DNA of 64,000 bases, from assembly GCA_003134655.1 (NCBI GenBank), contig PLBY01000155.1, positions 106,559-170,558 on the forward strand, read 5' to 3'. Numbering within the stretch: position 1 is the stretch's first letter; every line of letters begins with the position of its first letter. The DNA comes from Acidobacteriaceae bacterium (GTDB taxonomy: Bacteria > Acidobacteriota > Terriglobia > Terriglobales > Acidobacteriaceae). The notes below the pieces were generated by a model. That model was not told the DNA's origin, made no database searches, and worked only from the letters and a program-made list of their open reading frames with translations. The translations under genes and the position numbers were made by a program. This document shows positions 34,580 through 42,967 of this stretch, piece by piece.

Positions 34580-35794
34580 ATGTCCATGAAAACCAAAGCA
34601 GCGATTCTCGTCACCTCCTTTGCCGTACTGCTGTTCGTCGTTGTGGGCTCGATGGGCGGCGTCCACGCCTCCTCGAGCGACGGCTCTTACCGTCAACTGC
34701 AGGTCTACAGTGAAGTGCTCTCGCGCGTGCGCAGTGAGTACGTCGAAGAGCCGAACATCCCCAAGGTGACCGACGGCGCGCTGCACGGACTGCTGGAGTC
34801 GCTCGACTCGAACTCCAGCTACATGTCGGCCGACGCTTACAAAGCATTCAAGACGCGCAAGGCAGAATCCAAGGGTGGCATTGGCGCGGTGGTGTCGAAG
34901 CGCTTTGGCTACGCGGCGGTGGTCGCCGTGTTGCCGGGATCGCCCGCCGAGAAGGCGGGCATTGAGCAGACCGACATCTTCGAATCGATTGAAGGCCTGA
35001 GCACGCGCGAAATGTCGCTGCCCGAAATCCGCAACCTGCTGGCCGGAGCGCCGGGATCCACGTTGAATGTTGCCGTGGTCCGCGCCCGCAAAGCAGAACC
35101 GCAGAAGGTTGTCATCACGCGCGACGTGGTGGCCATTCCGGCGGTGGCCGACAAGATGATGGATGACGGCATCGGCTATGTGAAGGTCGAAGCCCTCACC
35201 AAGGGCAAGACCCAGGAGATTGCCGCGAAGATCAAGTCGCTCGAGAAGTCCGGAGCGAAGAAGGTTCTCCTCGATCTCCGCAACTGCGCCGAGGGCGACG
35301 AGAGTGAAGGCGTCGCAACCGCGAATCTGTTCCTCAATCACGGAACGATCACTTACCTGCAAGGGCAGAAATTTCCGCGCGAGGCCTTCAACGCCGATCC
35401 CGCGAAAGCCATTACGACTCTTCCCGTCGCAGTTCTCGTAAACCGTGGAACATCGGGCGCGGCTGAGATTGTGGCCGCTGCGCTTCTGGAAAACGCGCGC
35501 GGCGATGTTGTCGGCGACAAGACTTTCGGCGACGGCTCGGTACAGAAGACGATTGACCTGCCCGATGGCGGCGCGTTGATCCTCTCGGTCGCGAAGTACT
35601 ACTCACCCAGCGGCAAAGCCATTCAAGACGTGGCGATCACGCCCAACGTTCTGGTGGCCGACGTGGCCGACGATTCTGTGGGTCCGGATGACGAAGATAG
35701 TGCCGCCACCCCTGACCAGGAAGCCAAGCCCAAGAACACGGTCGATGATCAGTTGAAGAAGGCCGTGGAAGTTCTGAAGAGCCGGGCCAGCTAG
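34580..35794 (+). CDS. S41 (CtpA-like) family protein, catalytic dyad apparently lost
   Basis: 404 residues: signal anchor (about 5-30), PDZ domain (about 98-175, VVAVLPGSPAEKAGIEQTD) and an S41 core (about 185-370). In carboxy-terminal processing proteases the nucleophile Ser and the general-base Lys are 25 residues apart in SASASE and TFGKG. Here the corresponding residues are G293 (in GTSGAAE) and D318 (in TFGDG). A Ser remains one position earlier (S292), but the Lys has no neighbour to replace it. The fold and PDZ domain look intact, so a non-proteolytic binding role is likely. ATG at 34586 is an alternative start. Confidence 0.85.
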   Translation: MSMKTKAAILVTSFAVLLFVVVGSMGGVHASSSDGSYRQLQVYSEVLSRVRSEYVEEPNIPKVTDGALHGLLESLDSNSSYMSADAYKAFKTRKAESKGGIGAVVSKRFGYAAVVAVLPGSPAEKAGIEQTDIFESIEGLSTREMSLPEIRNLLAGAPGSTLNVAVVRARKAEPQKVVITRDVVAIPAVADKMMDDGIGYVKVEALTKGKTQEIAAKIKSLEKSGAKKVLLDLRNCAEGDESEGVATANLFLNHGTITYLQGQKFPREAFNADPAKAITTLPVAVLVNRGTSGAAEIVAAALLENARGDVVGDKTFGDGSVQKTIDLPDGGALILSVAKYYSPSGKAIQDVAITPNVLVADVADDSVGPDDEDSAATPDQEAKPKNTVDDQLKKAVEVLKSRAS

Positions 35795-35803
35795 TCTCAA
35801 CGA

Positions 35804-35850
35804 GTAGCGCCGGCGTCCCGCCGGCTGTCGCGGGGGCGACTCGCCCCCGC
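35804..35850. repeat. Family B two-hairpin palindrome
   Basis: GCCGGCGTCCCGCCGGC followed by GCGGGGGCGACTCGCCCCCG, preceded by GTAGC. It lies in the 160-base gap before the PBP1A gene. Confidence 0.85.
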
Positions 35851-35954
35851 ATTTCTTTGCCCGCCCGACTGCTGTTCATTTCGTGGGCTTTGTGGTTCAT
35901 GGTTCTCGTGCGAGGGCACACTCGGCGAAAGTGCTATCCTGACCTCGATTCCTG

Positions 35955-38180
35955 ATGAAGTCTCTCTACGAACATCTTCCTCCAGTAGAAATCGGCGGAC
36001 GCCGCCTGGTCGGGCGCGTCCTTTTCGGCTTGCTCGTGCTCGTTGCCGTGCTGGTAGGAGCGACCGCCGGCCTTCTGCTCGTCTACACCACCGACCTTCC
36101 GCAGGTCGACGCCCTCGAGGCTTACCGGCCCAGCTCCATCACCGAACTCTATGACGATCACGGACGCGTCATCGGATCGTTCGCGCTGCAACGCCGCGTA
36201 GTCGTCGGCTATGACGATTTCCCCCCGGTATTGCGCGATGCGCTGGTCTCCATCGAAGACAAAGACTTCTACAAACACTCTGGAATCAACTTCTGGCGCA
36301 TCGTGGGCGCCGCGTATCGCGATGTCGAGTCGGGCGGACGGGTGCAGGGAGCGTCGACGCTCACCATGCAACTCGCGCGCAATCTTTTCCTTTCACCCGA
36401 TCGCGCTTTCCATCGCAAGGTGCAGGAGACGATGCTCGCCATCCAGATCGAGCGCCGCTTCACCAAGCCGCAGATCTTCACGCTCTATGCCAACCAGATC
36501 GCTCTTGGCCACGGGGTGTTCGGCTTCGAGGCCGCGTCGGAGTTCTACTTCAGCAAGCCGGCGAAGCAGTTGACTCTCGAAGAAGCGGCCCTGCTCGCAG
36601 GATTGCCCAAGGGTCCGAGCTTGTATTCGCCGATCAACCATCCTGACCGCGCGCAAAAGCGTCGCAATCTGGTCATCAATTCCATGCTGGAAGACGGCAA
36701 GATCACGGCCGCGCAAGCCGCCGACGCTCGCTCCGCACCGCTGGTGCTGCGTCTGGCCCACGATCCGAACTCGCTGGCGCCGTATTTTGTCGAAGAGATT
36801 CGCCGCTACCTGGAAAACAAGTACGGCACAGACCAGGTGCACGAAGGCGGGCTGAAGGTGTACACCACACTCGATGTAGATTTGCAGAGGGCCGCGAACC
36901 AGGCGGTGCTCGATGGCTTGGCTGCGTATGAGCGCCGCCACGGCTGGAAGGGACATCTCGAGAACGTCGTTGCCGAAGGCGCGGTTGCCGACAAGTATGT
37001 TCATCCGGACTGGTACGACGAGCCCGAAGTTAACGGGTACGTCCACGCGTTGGTCACCTTTGCGGGCACCGGCATCGCAACGTTGAAGTTTGGGCGCTAC
37101 ACCGCGGCTGTCGGACAGCCCGAGGTTGCCTGGGCGCAGCAGAAACTGGCGGACATTCTCAAGACCGGCGACATCTGCTACGTCAAGATTCAATCGCTCG
37201 GCGCCAACGGTGCTGCGCACGTAAGCCTCGAGCAGGATTCCGGAGTTCAAGGCTCTCTGCTGGCGATCGACAACACCACCGGCGGCATCAAGGCCATGGT
37301 CGGCGGCCGCGACTTCAACGAATCGAAGTTTGACCGCGCCACCCAAGCCATGCGCCAGGTGGGATCGTCGTTCAAGCCGTATGTCTACACCACGGTCATC
37401 GACGGAGGCGCCAGTCCCGACGATACGATTCTCGATGAGCCCGTCAGCTTCGAGACTCCATCCGGGCCGTACTCTCCCCACAATTACGACGAAAAATTCG
37501 AAGGCATTATTACTTTGCGGCGCGCGCTGGCCCAGTCGCGCAACATTCCAGCGCTGAAACTGGCCAACAAAGTCGGCATCAAGAGCGTGATCGACTACGC
37601 CGGACGCTTCGGCATCACGGCAAAGCTGCCGCCCTACCTGCCCGTGGCGCTTGGAGCGGCGGAAATCACATTGATGGAGCAGACATCGGCCTACAGCGTC
37701 TTTCCCAACGACGGCGTCCGCGTGATCCCCCGCTACATCACGCGCGTGACCGACTACGAAGGCCGCGTGCTCGAAGAAGATTTTCCCGACGTGAAGGACG
37801 TAATCAGCGAGCGCACCGCCCGCATCATGACCTCGATGCTGCGTGAAGTCGTGTTGCACGGCACGGGAGTCGCCGCCGCCAAACTGCCGTTTCCCGTGGC
37901 AGGCAAGACCGGCACCACCAACGACTTCACCGACGCCTGGTTTATGGGATTCTCGCCGACGATGACCTGCGGAGTCTGGGTGGGATACGACGAAAAGAAA
38001 TCGCTGGGCGCGAAAGAAACCGGCGCACACGCGGCGTTGCCGATCTGGATGAACTTCATGACGGTAGCCATGGCCGGAAAAGATCCCGGAGACTTCCAGG
38101 CGCCCCCAGTAGCGCCGCACACAATAGCGCAAAAGGTAGATACCCCAGACGCCGCCCCAGCCGCAGAAGAATCGCACTGA
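35955..38180 (+). CDS. Penicillin-binding protein 1A (bifunctional)
   Basis: 741 residues. One membrane span (about 22-45) precedes a GT51 glycosyltransferase with catalytic E101 (SIEDKDFYKHSG) and GASTLTMQLARNLFL. The transpeptidase domain has S470-S-F-K473, S527-R-N529 and K650-T-G652, all complete. It polymerises and cross-links peptidoglycan at the outer face of the inner membrane. An extra beta-rich segment (about 340-430) lies between the domains, as in OB-containing class A PBPs. It probably has its own promoter: the gap upstream carries a palindrome. Confidence 0.94.
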   Translation: MKSLYEHLPPVEIGGRRLVGRVLFGLLVLVAVLVGATAGLLLVYTTDLPQVDALEAYRPSSITELYDDHGRVIGSFALQRRVVVGYDDFPPVLRDALVSIEDKDFYKHSGINFWRIVGAAYRDVESGGRVQGASTLTMQLARNLFLSPDRAFHRKVQETMLAIQIERRFTKPQIFTLYANQIALGHGVFGFEAASEFYFSKPAKQLTLEEAALLAGLPKGPSLYSPINHPDRAQKRRNLVINSMLEDGKITAAQAADARSAPLVLRLAHDPNSLAPYFVEEIRRYLENKYGTDQVHEGGLKVYTTLDVDLQRAANQAVLDGLAAYERRHGWKGHLENVVAEGAVADKYVHPDWYDEPEVNGYVHALVTFAGTGIATLKFGRYTAAVGQPEVAWAQQKLADILKTGDICYVKIQSLGANGAAHVSLEQDSGVQGSLLAIDNTTGGIKAMVGGRDFNESKFDRATQAMRQVGSSFKPYVYTTVIDGGASPDDTILDEPVSFETPSGPYSPHNYDEKFEGIITLRRALAQSRNIPALKLANKVGIKSVIDYAGRFGITAKLPPYLPVALGAAEITLMEQTSAYSVFPNDGVRVIPRYITRVTDYEGRVLEEDFPDVKDVISERTARIMTSMLREVVLHGTGVAAAKLPFPVAGKTGTTNDFTDAWFMGFSPTMTCGVWVGYDEKKSLGAKETGAHAALPIWMNFMTVAMAGKDPGDFQAPPVAPHTIAQKVDTPDAAPAAEESH

Positions 38181-38192
38181 ATGCGAATAAAA

Positions 38193-38240
38193 GTAGCGCC
38201 GGCGATCCGCCGGCTGTCGCGGGGGCGTCCCGCCCGCGCA
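38193..38240. repeat. Family B two-hairpin palindrome
   Basis: GTAGCGCCGGCGATCCGCCGGC then GCGGGGGCGTCCCGCCCGCGC, directly after the PBP1A stop. Confidence 0.85.
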
Positions 38241-38307
38241 CGTAGTGGTAAAACTGAATGCCGCCGCTTTTGTTTGCGCAGTGCTAACAAAATTTCGGAG
38301 GACCCTA

Positions 38308-38781
38308 ATGCATAAGCACGCTCTCAACGCCTTGCCAATAGCTTTTGTCTTAGTCGCCGCCCTCGCGGCCGCGCAAACATCCCAGAAGAACGCCGCCTCG
38401 AACGATCCCAAGGCCGCCGTCGAGCAAGTCCTCCACACCCAGCAGGACGCCTGGAACCATCACAACCTCGACGCCTTCATGGCGGGATATTGGAATTCCG
38501 CGGACCTGACTTTCTTCTCCGGCGCCAAGCAGACCAGCGGATGGCAGGCGACCCTCGACCGCTACAAAGCAACGTATGCAAGTCCAGGGCACGAAATGGG
38601 AACCCTGGAGTTCTCTGCCCTGCGTATCGAGATGCTGGGACCGGAAGCGGCCTTCGTCCGCGGCGCATGGCACCTGACCATGTCAGACGGCAAAACTCCC
38701 CACGGCTTATTCACCCTGGTCTTCCGCAAATTTCCCGACGGATGGAAGATCATCCACGACCACACGTCGGCGGCAGAGTGA
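38308..38781 (+). CDS. Secreted NTF2-like (DUF4440) protein
   Basis: 157 residues from the ATG at 38308, preceded by GGAGGA; an earlier in-frame start at 38245 lacks such a site. A signal peptide (LNALPIAFVLVAALAAAQ) is followed by the DUF4440 core: VEQVLHTQQDAWNHHNLDAFMAGYWNSADLTFFSG ... FRKFPDGWKIIHDHTSA. The His-x-His near the end is common in the family. It is presumably periplasmic; no substrate is known. Confidence 0.75.
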   Translation: MHKHALNALPIAFVLVAALAAAQTSQKNAASNDPKAAVEQVLHTQQDAWNHHNLDAFMAGYWNSADLTFFSGAKQTSGWQATLDRYKATYASPGHEMGTLEFSALRIEMLGPEAAFVRGAWHLTMSDGKTPHGLFTLVFRKFPDGWKIIHDHTSAAE

Positions 38782-38837
38782 ATGGCGGGATGACTCTTGC
38801 TAACCGCTGCCCTGATGAACGCTCTTCAAATGGTCGG

Positions 38838-38905
38838 TTTTGGGTGGCGCAGCGCTTTCAGCGCTGCGATACAGCCTCTCGGTGTCTAGGGCTTTAGCCC
38901 CTGGG
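38838..38905. repeat. Palindromes downstream of the NTF2-like gene
   Basis: GGTGGCGCAGCGCTTTCAGCGCTGC forms a GCAGCGC/GCGCTGC hairpin and is followed by AGGGCTTTAGCCCCT. The opening TTTTGGGTGGCGCAG is shared with 24313. Confidence 0.6.
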
Positions 38906-38912
38906 GGCCTGT

Positions 38913-39545
38913 TTATTTCTTCACGCGCAGCTGCACGCGCGTTCCTTCCGCCAAGGTGCCGCTCACCAGTTCCACTTTGCCGTTGCGGACCACACCTTCG
39001 AACTCCTGCTGAGCCGGTGGCTGGTTCGAAACCCGAGTGGGCGAGTCGCCCGCGCCCACACGTGCACTGATTCTTCCCATGCCTTTGTCCATGGCTTCGT
39101 TGGCCAGCTGGTCAGCCTCTTGATTCTGCTCGCGGAACGCGTGTCCGACCGAGAACCAGTCCATCTGCGCGATCAATTCTTTGGCACGCCCGTGCAGATC
39201 CTGCAGGACCGCATTCTTCACCTTGTAGATGCCCTTGATCTGCCGCACCAGCAACTCCGAATCGCTGATCAGCTTGAGCGCCTTGGGTCCGTGCTTGATC
39301 GCATACTCGAGGGCGGCGATCAGTCCCTGATATTCGGCGAAGTTATTGGTCTGGTGTCCGAGATACTCGCTTAGGGCCGCGACCTTGCGTCCCGTTTCAT
39401 CCTTGATCACCACGCCGTACCCGGCGGGCCCAGGATTTCCCCGCGCGCCGCCATCACTATGAGCGATCAGATAATGTTCTGGAGGATTCTCGCGGGATTC
39501 GAAGAGCGGCTTGCTTCCAGCGCTACGGGAAGGGTATGAAGGCAT
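38913..39545 (-). CDS. rnhA: Ribonuclease HI family protein with C-terminal extension
   Basis: 210 residues. The RNase H core (about 25-150) has the four acidic residues: D in AHSDGGARGNPGPAGYG, E in NNFAEYQGL, D in LISDSELLVRQ and D in NQEADQLAN, so it should cleave RNA in RNA-DNA hybrids. After the core, RVGAGDSPTRV is the translation of a REP-like palindrome (39038-39066), followed by a short beta segment (FEGVVRNGKVELVSGTLAEGTRVQLRVKK) like the AbrB/DUF104 type. It is 32 bases downstream of the phosphoesterase gene. Confidence 0.85.
   Translation of the reverse strand: MPSYPSRSAGSKPLFESRENPPEHYLIAHSDGGARGNPGPAGYGVVIKDETGRKVAALSEYLGHQTNNFAEYQGLIAALEYAIKHGPKALKLISDSELLVRQIKGIYKVKNAVLQDLHGRAKELIAQMDWFSVGHAFREQNQEADQLANEAMDKGMGRISARVGAGDSPTRVSNQPPAQQEFEGVVRNGKVELVSGTLAEGTRVQLRVKK
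39038..39066. repeat. REP-like palindrome in the rnhA tail
   Basis: GTGGGCGAGTCGCCC with GCGCCCACAC on the plus strand. It resembles the second hairpin of family B and joins the RNase H core to the C-terminal beta segment in frame. Confidence 0.5.
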
Positions 39546-39577
39546 GGCTTGAGTTTACAACGGCGGCCGTTATCGGT

Positions 39578-40333
39578 TCAGCGTCCCGCCGCCAGCCGCG
39601 TTGCCAGCCGCGGAGGAAGCTTCGCGGCGAAGATGCGGTCCTGCGCTTCTTTCAGATTGTAGGGCGTGCGATGGAAGTGGACGACCTGCGCGTCCGTATC
39701 GAACAGCGCAAACGCCGCGCGCCAGTCGCCGTCACGTGGCTGCCCAACCGACCCGGGATTGATCATATAGCGCGCATTGGACTTCAGCTGCAGCGGCACC
39801 GATTCCGCCTGCCCCACCGTGCGGTATTCCGGACGGAACCCGTCGGCCGAAGAGCCATTCGCAAAAAATCCGCCCTGCAAATGCGTGTGCCCGAAGAATG
39901 TCAAAGGAATGGTAAGGGTGATCAACGGTGCCAGCGCATCTCCCAGTGAAACCACGTACTCATCCTCATCGTTCGGAGAGCCGTGGACCAACTGCACCTC
40001 ACGGAAATCCGGCAAGGGAACCGGCCCGTGCGGCAGGTTGCGCAGCCATTCGAGATTCTCGGGCGTCAGTTCATTGCGCGTCCACATCGCGGCCGCAGCA
40101 GCCATAGGATTGAAATCATCAAGGTCCATCACGCCCGTCGCGGCCTTGTCGTGATTCCCGCGCACGAAGACGGTCCCCAGTTTGCGCGAACGCTCAGCCA
40201 CGTCGTTCGGACTGGCGCCGTAGCCCACAATGTCGCCCAGGTTCACCACTGAGTCAAAGGATGGAGCGCCGGCCAGCACCGCGTCGAGGGCTTCGAGATT
40301 GGCGTGGATGTCGCTTAGCAGCAGTATGCGCAC
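39578..40333 (-). CDS. Calcineurin-like metallophosphoesterase
   Basis: 251 residues from GTG at 40333. The two-metal site is complete: SDIHANLEALDAVL, GDIVGYGASPND, RGNHDKAA, VHGSPNDEDEYV and FGHTHLQGG. It resembles the single-domain YfcE/MJ0936-like phosphodiesterases; the substrate is unknown. The remaining sequence (YMINPGSVGQPRDGDWRAAFALFD) matches this group. It is followed closely by rnhA, with which it probably shares a transcript. Confidence 0.88.
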   Translation of the reverse strand: MRILLLSDIHANLEALDAVLAGAPSFDSVVNLGDIVGYGASPNDVAERSRKLGTVFVRGNHDKAATGVMDLDDFNPMAAAAAMWTRNELTPENLEWLRNLPHGPVPLPDFREVQLVHGSPNDEDEYVVSLGDALAPLITLTIPLTFFGHTHLQGGFFANGSSADGFRPEYRTVGQAESVPLQLKSNARYMINPGSVGQPRDGDWRAAFALFDTDAQVVHFHRTPYNLKEAQDRIFAAKLPPRLATRLAAGR

Positions 40334-40393
40334 GAATCACCGGACAAACTGCCGATTATAGACTGGATGGAAGAAATATGGAGCATCAAGCAG

Positions 40394-40420
40394 ATGTGGG
40401 GATGGCCGCCTCGGCCGTCC
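40394..40420. repeat. Family A REP-like element, reverse copy
   Basis: In reverse it reads GGACGGCCGAGGCGGCCATC then CCCACAT, nearly identical to the selA copy. It lies between the phosphoesterase and oppD-type genes. Confidence 0.8.
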
Positions 40421-40481
40421 AAGCCTGGGCGTAGCACGGCGCCACGGACATCGACCGCCGAGGGCTTGCGACCATCCTCAC

Positions 40482-41525
40482 TCAGCCCGGTGAATTCACC
40501 ACTGGGCAACGAGCCCAGTGTCCCGCCGAGACCTCGACCAGGGGCGGAAATTCGCGGGCGCACTGAGGAATGCGGAATTCGCAGCGCGGCTCGAAGCTGC
40601 AGCCCGGAGGCAGCGCGTGCAGCGCCGGGACCGTGCCCTCAATCGTTTGTAGGGGGCGCCCACGGTCGGTCTTCAGATCCGGCACGGCGTGCAGCAAGCC
40701 GCGCGTATAGGGATGTGCCGGAGCCTGGAAAATGTCCCGCTTGGCGCCAAGTTCCACCAGGCTGCCCGAGTACATCACCGCGACGCGATCGGCGACCCTC
40801 GACACCACCGCCAGGTCGTGCGAAATGAAGAGCATGGCGAGTCCGAACTTGGCGTGCAACTCGGCCAGCAGATCCAGAATCTGCGCCTGGATCGTGACGT
40901 CGAGCGCCGTGGTCGGCTCGTCGGCGATCAGCAACTGCGGGCGGTTGACGATGGCCATGGCGATCATGATGCGCTGCCGCATCCCGCCGGATAGCTGGTG
41001 AGGATAATCGCGGGCGCGGCGCGCGGCGTCGGGAATGGCGACATCGTTCATGGCGTCGACGGCGCGCTGCCAGGCGTCGCGTTTTGAAACCGCATTATGC
41101 GCGACGACGGCCTCCGCGATCTGATTTCCCACGCGCATCACCGGATTGAGCGCGGTCATCGGCTCCTGAAAGATCATGGCGATCCGCGAGCCGCGCAACT
41201 GGCGCATACCGTCGTCCTCGAGAGTGGGAAGATTCTGCGGGCCGGCTCCGTTCTGCGTAAACAGAATCTCTCCAGACACGCGAGCCTGTGGCGGAAGCAG
41301 CCGCATGATGGCAAGCGAAGTGATGGACTTGCCCGACCCAGACTCGCCGACCAGCCCCAGAACTTCGCCGGGGGCGAGTGAGAAACTCAGGTCGCGGACA
41401 GCCGAAAGAGTTTGTGTGGGGACAGCCGCCATCGGCTGTCCCGCTGCCCGAAGGGCGGCGGAGGGAGATTCCCCGCGGACGGGGAATTCGATGTTCAAGT
41501 TCCGGATGTCGAGCAGATGTGACAA
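40482..41525 (-). CDS. Oligopeptide/dipeptide ABC transporter ATPase (OppD type)
   Basis: 347 residues from TTG at 41525. Walker A GESGSGKS, signature LSGGMRQRI, Walker B LLIADEPTTALD and the OppD/DppD C-terminal HPYTRGLLHAVPDL with its cysteine-rich tail (CSFEPRCEFRIPQC) are intact. It would power peptide or nickel-type import. An in-frame REP-like insert (about residues 21-38) separates the first strand from LSAVRDLSFSL, where normal members are continuous. No permease, binding protein or OppF gene lies beside it; upstream is the SPFH gene. Confidence 0.88.
   Translation of the reverse strand: MSHLLDIRNLNIEFPVRGESPSAALRAAGQPMAAVPTQTLSAVRDLSFSLAPGEVLGLVGESGSGKSITSLAIMRLLPPQARVSGEILFTQNGAGPQNLPTLEDDGMRQLRGSRIAMIFQEPMTALNPVMRVGNQIAEAVVAHNAVSKRDAWQRAVDAMNDVAIPDAARRARDYPHQLSGGMRQRIMIAMAIVNRPQLLIADEPTTALDVTIQAQILDLLAELHAKFGLAMLFISHDLAVVSRVADRVAVMYSGSLVELGAKRDIFQAPAHPYTRGLLHAVPDLKTDRGRPLQTIEGTVPALHALPPGCSFEPRCEFRIPQCAREFPPLVEVSAGHWARCPVVNSPG
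41414..41463. repeat. Family A REP-like element inside the oppD-type gene
   Basis: In reverse it reads CCGCCGCCCTTCGGGCAGCG, then GGACAGCCGATGGCGGCTGT and CCCCACAC: the full small-plus-large hairpin unit, kept in frame. Confidence 0.8.
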
Positions 41526-41554
41526 GGTTCCATGTTAGCAGCGGCAACCCGCAA

Positions 41555-41599
41555 GTCGCCCTCCGGGCGACGGACAGCCGATGGCGGCTGTCCCCACAT
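41555..41599. repeat. Family A REP-like element, intergenic
   Basis: Small hairpin GTCGCCCTCCGGGCGAC, then GGACAGCCGATGGCGGCTGT followed by CCCCACAT. It lies in the 77-base gap between SPFH and oppD-type genes, about 100 bases from the in-gene copy. Confidence 0.85.
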
Positions 41600-41602
41600 A
41601 AG

Positions 41603-42457
41603 TTACTGGCCTAGAATCAGCGGCAGCCCGTTCTTATTGTTTCCGATCACCACCACCTTGGAGTTCGGGCTCTTGGCCAGATTCTCCGTGGCCTCGATTC
41701 CTTTCCATTCCAGCAACGACGGCGTAATGCCCTGCGCAACGATCTGCTGGAAGTCGCGAACTCCGGCGGCTTCAATGCGCTTGCGCTGCGCCTCCTGCGT
41801 TTCTTTTTGCAAACGGAAGTTCATGGCCAGAGACTCCTGCTCGGCCTGCTGCTTGGCTTCGATGGCGGTCTTCAGTGTGGTCGGCAGCTGAATGTCGCGC
41901 AGCAGAACGTTCTCCACGGTGATGCCGCGTTGGTTGAGTTCCGTGGTGATCTGGTCGAGGATTTGCTTAGCTACCATTTCGCGCTCGCCGGTGTACAGGG
42001 CATTCGCGGTGTGCGAAGCGGTAGCCTCGCGGATCGCGGACCGCAGCGTCGGCTCGACCACGACGTTCTCGTAATCAGAGCCGATCTTCTGGAACACTTC
42101 TGCAGCACGCTCGGGATTCAGGTGATAGATGAGTGAAGTGTCGAGGCTCATCATCAGCCCTTCGCTCGATGGGACGCTGGCCGATTCCTTGAGCGTCTGC
42201 GTCTGCACCGAAAGCTCGTTATTGGTTTTCAGCGGGTTGATGAGGTGAATTCCTTCGCCCAGTATCTCGCCGGATTGCACCTTGCCGAAAAGCGTGAGCA
42301 CTCCCACATGCCCGGTGCCAACCCGAGTAATGGAACTGAAAAGTAGGATCACCAGCAGGAATGCGGCGACTCCCAGGCCGATCAGGCGAAGAAGCGTGCC
42401 GCTGCTGCCCCCGCCACCGTCAATAATCCTGCCGCGAGCTGGATCAAAAATCGTCAT
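41603..42457 (-). CDS. SPFH/prohibitin family membrane protein
   Basis: 284 residues. One N-terminal span (about 22-45) is followed by an SPFH domain (about 48-215: RVGTGHVGVLTLFGKVQSGEILGEGIHLINP ... TVENVLLRDIQLP) and a coiled coil (EAKQQAEQESLAMNFRLQKETQEAQRKRIEAAG). Prohibitin-like proteins form ring assemblies that organise membranes and hold proteases. No partner such as FtsH is near. It is read in the same direction as the oppD-type gene. Confidence 0.88.
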   Translation of the reverse strand: MTIFDPARGRIIDGGGGSSGTLLRLIGLGVAAFLLVILLFSSITRVGTGHVGVLTLFGKVQSGEILGEGIHLINPLKTNNELSVQTQTLKESASVPSSEGLMMSLDTSLIYHLNPERAAEVFQKIGSDYENVVVEPTLRSAIREATASHTANALYTGEREMVAKQILDQITTELNQRGITVENVLLRDIQLPTTLKTAIEAKQQAEQESLAMNFRLQKETQEAQRKRIEAAGVRDFQQIVAQGITPSLLEWKGIEATENLAKSPNSKVVVIGNNKNGLPLILGQ

Positions 42458-42655
42458 CGTTATTCTCCCTGAGAGATTCTAGGGTGCAGCGGTCTAGTGG
42501 ATAAGTGGCTTGTCTGGATCAGGTCTTGGGTCGCGGGTGCTAAGGTGTTGGGAATGGCCCCGCGGATAGGCTCGAGACTGGGAGCGAAGACCCAACACCC
42601 AAGATCCCGTTCCTGAATCTTGCCCTCCCTCCGCCGCATCTCTTACAGTACATCT

Positions 42656-42934
42656 ATGAGCAAAATTCACATTCCTACGCCCTTGCGTCAGTATGTGGGC
42701 AAGCAGGCTTCAGTAGAAGTACAGGGCACCACCGTCGGCGAAGCCATGAACGCGCTGGTGGCACAGCATCCGGATCTCAAGAAGCACCTCTACACCGAAG
42801 ACGGAAAACTGCGAGCTTTCGTCAACCTTTACGTCAACGATGAAGACATCCGCTACATGCAGAAAGAAGCGACCGTGCTGAAGGAAGGTGATAACATTTC
42901 CATCGTGCCTTCCATCGCCGGAGGCGCTGCCTGA
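42656..42934 (+). CDS. CysO/ThiS/MoaD-type sulfur carrier with Ala-Ala after GG
   Basis: 92 residues from ATG at 42656. It is a beta-grasp carrier close to CysO: SKIHIPTPLRQYVG at the start and FVNLYVNDEDIRYMQKEATVLKEGDNISIVPSIAGG near the end. Carriers of this kind receive sulfur as a thiocarboxylate on the last glycine. Here two alanines follow GG, so the chain must be trimmed before activation, presumably by a JAMM-type peptidase, as known for some CysO/QbsE-like carriers; none is in the window. The activating enzyme is likely the MoeZ-like product encoded next. Confidence 0.85.
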   Translation: MSKIHIPTPLRQYVGKQASVEVQGTTVGEAMNALVAQHPDLKKHLYTEDGKLRAFVNLYVNDEDIRYMQKEATVLKEGDNISIVPSIAGGAA

Positions 42935-42967
42935 CTGGGGATTTCTGATTTGAATCTTTTCGCTACA

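Noticed and set aside
36393..38438. 681-codon minus-strand frame
   Set aside because: Antisense shadow of the PBP1A gene, which has every catalytic motif.
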